Source: Primulina eburnea
Taxonomy: Eukaryota > Streptophyta > Magnoliopsida > Lamiales > Gesneriaceae
Assembly (NCBI RefSeq): GCF_022965805.1
Contig: NW_027330991.1
Coordinates: forward strand, 1 to 64,000
Direction of reading: 5' to 3'
Length of the DNA stretch: 64,000 nt
Part shown: piece after piece, positions 63,502-64,000 of the stretch
How the letters are laid out: every line of letters begins with the position of its first letter
Position numbering within the stretch: the stretch's first letter is position 1
Made by a program: the position numbers and the translations under genes
The notes under the pieces: generated by a model
Databases searched by the model: none
The model's input: the letters and a program-made list of their open reading frames with translations, nothing else
Told to the model about the DNA's origin: nothing

Positions 63502-64000
63502 TGTAAGGCCCGAGATTATATCATTTTAATCCGAGATTATTTAATTTACGAATTTTGGAATGATGAATTAGATTCCACGGTTTTTGTAATTAATTAGGAT
63601 TGAAATGGAATTAAAAAGAGTTGGGAGGGCCAAATTGCAAATAGTTAAGACTTCAGGGGCTACAGTGCAATAATGGGAAAGTGAGACACTTGTCTTCTAC
63701 CATGCAATTTAAGAGTAATCTTCAATTCACAATTCAGAAAGTTACGAGGGAAACAAAGGAAGCTTCAGGGAAAGTTCCAACTTCTTCATCTGTGAGAAAT
63801 TTGATTTCTCAAGAGCCGGTTATCAGAATTTGAATCCGGACACAGTACCGTACTCCTCTCGACACGAGCTACAACTGGACGTAAGTTTTATTGAGTTCTG
63901 GTATCATTTGAAATTATGATGTTGTAGGAATTGGATATAATTCATATATGATGTTCTTGACATGTTAGACATCATAGAATCAAAGTCAGATCTGAAAACA
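63502..64000 (+). mobile_element. Start of another chromovirus 2 LTR, cut by the window end
   Basis: TGTAAGGCCCGAGATTATATC onward matches the first 499 bp of the chromovirus 2 LTRs. It has the GGGAAAGTTCC variant of the 3' LTR (52996-54761) rather than that of the 5' LTR. Whether it is a solo LTR or a complete element cannot be told here. Confidence 0.93.

Overview
The window looks like repeat-dense heterochromatin from a flowering-plant nuclear genome, probably a eudicot. I base this on plant-type Ty3/gypsy chromovirus polyproteins, LTRs of 0.9-1.9 kb, initiator-tRNA-Met primer sites and the absence of any host gene. No host protein gene, rRNA, tRNA or CRISPR array was found. The species cannot be named from the sequence.

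The dominant component, about 40 kb of the 64 kb, is one head-to-tail tandem repeat with a unit of about 364 bp, roughly 110 units. Every unit is, on the minus strand, a fragment of the catalytic core of a Ty3/gypsy integrase, running from the ISMDF motif past the HPQTDGQTE motif. The array is therefore a satellite made from a retrotransposon coding fragment. Because 364 is not a multiple of three the frame breaks at each unit boundary, and most units have Gly in place of the second catalytic Asp. The array cannot encode a working integrase.

Layout: array block A (1-4611); a copia-like LTR fragment (4612-about 6600); array block B (about 6601-12018); full-length chromovirus 1, minus strand (12019-20647, duplication CAATC); array block C (20648-30604); a gag-protease-only LTR element, minus strand (30605-34879, duplication TTTAG/TCTAG); array block D (34880-46418); full-length chromovirus 2, plus strand (46419-54761, duplication CCATG); array block E (54762-63501); and the first 499 bp of another chromovirus 2 LTR at the same unit position (63502-64000). 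All array blocks share one orientation and unit phase resumes across the three intact insertions, so one satellite array was split by nested, young insertions.

The elements fit together as follows. Chromovirus 1 and 2 are related (Tekay/Del-like by gag-pol and C-terminal chromodomain-like segment). Chromovirus 1 has one uninterrupted 1511-codon reading frame; chromovirus 2 has a one-base frameshift that cuts off its chromodomain end. The gag-protease element has lost RT, RNase H and integrase, and its reading frame runs into its LTR, as described for CRM-type chromoviruses. The integrase in the satellite resembles the type that accompanies this kind of gag-protease (recalled family resemblance, not searched), so the satellite may come from the missing part of an autonomous relative. 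Part of the region, including chromovirus 2 and its flanking satellite, appears duplicated with a period of about 17 kb.
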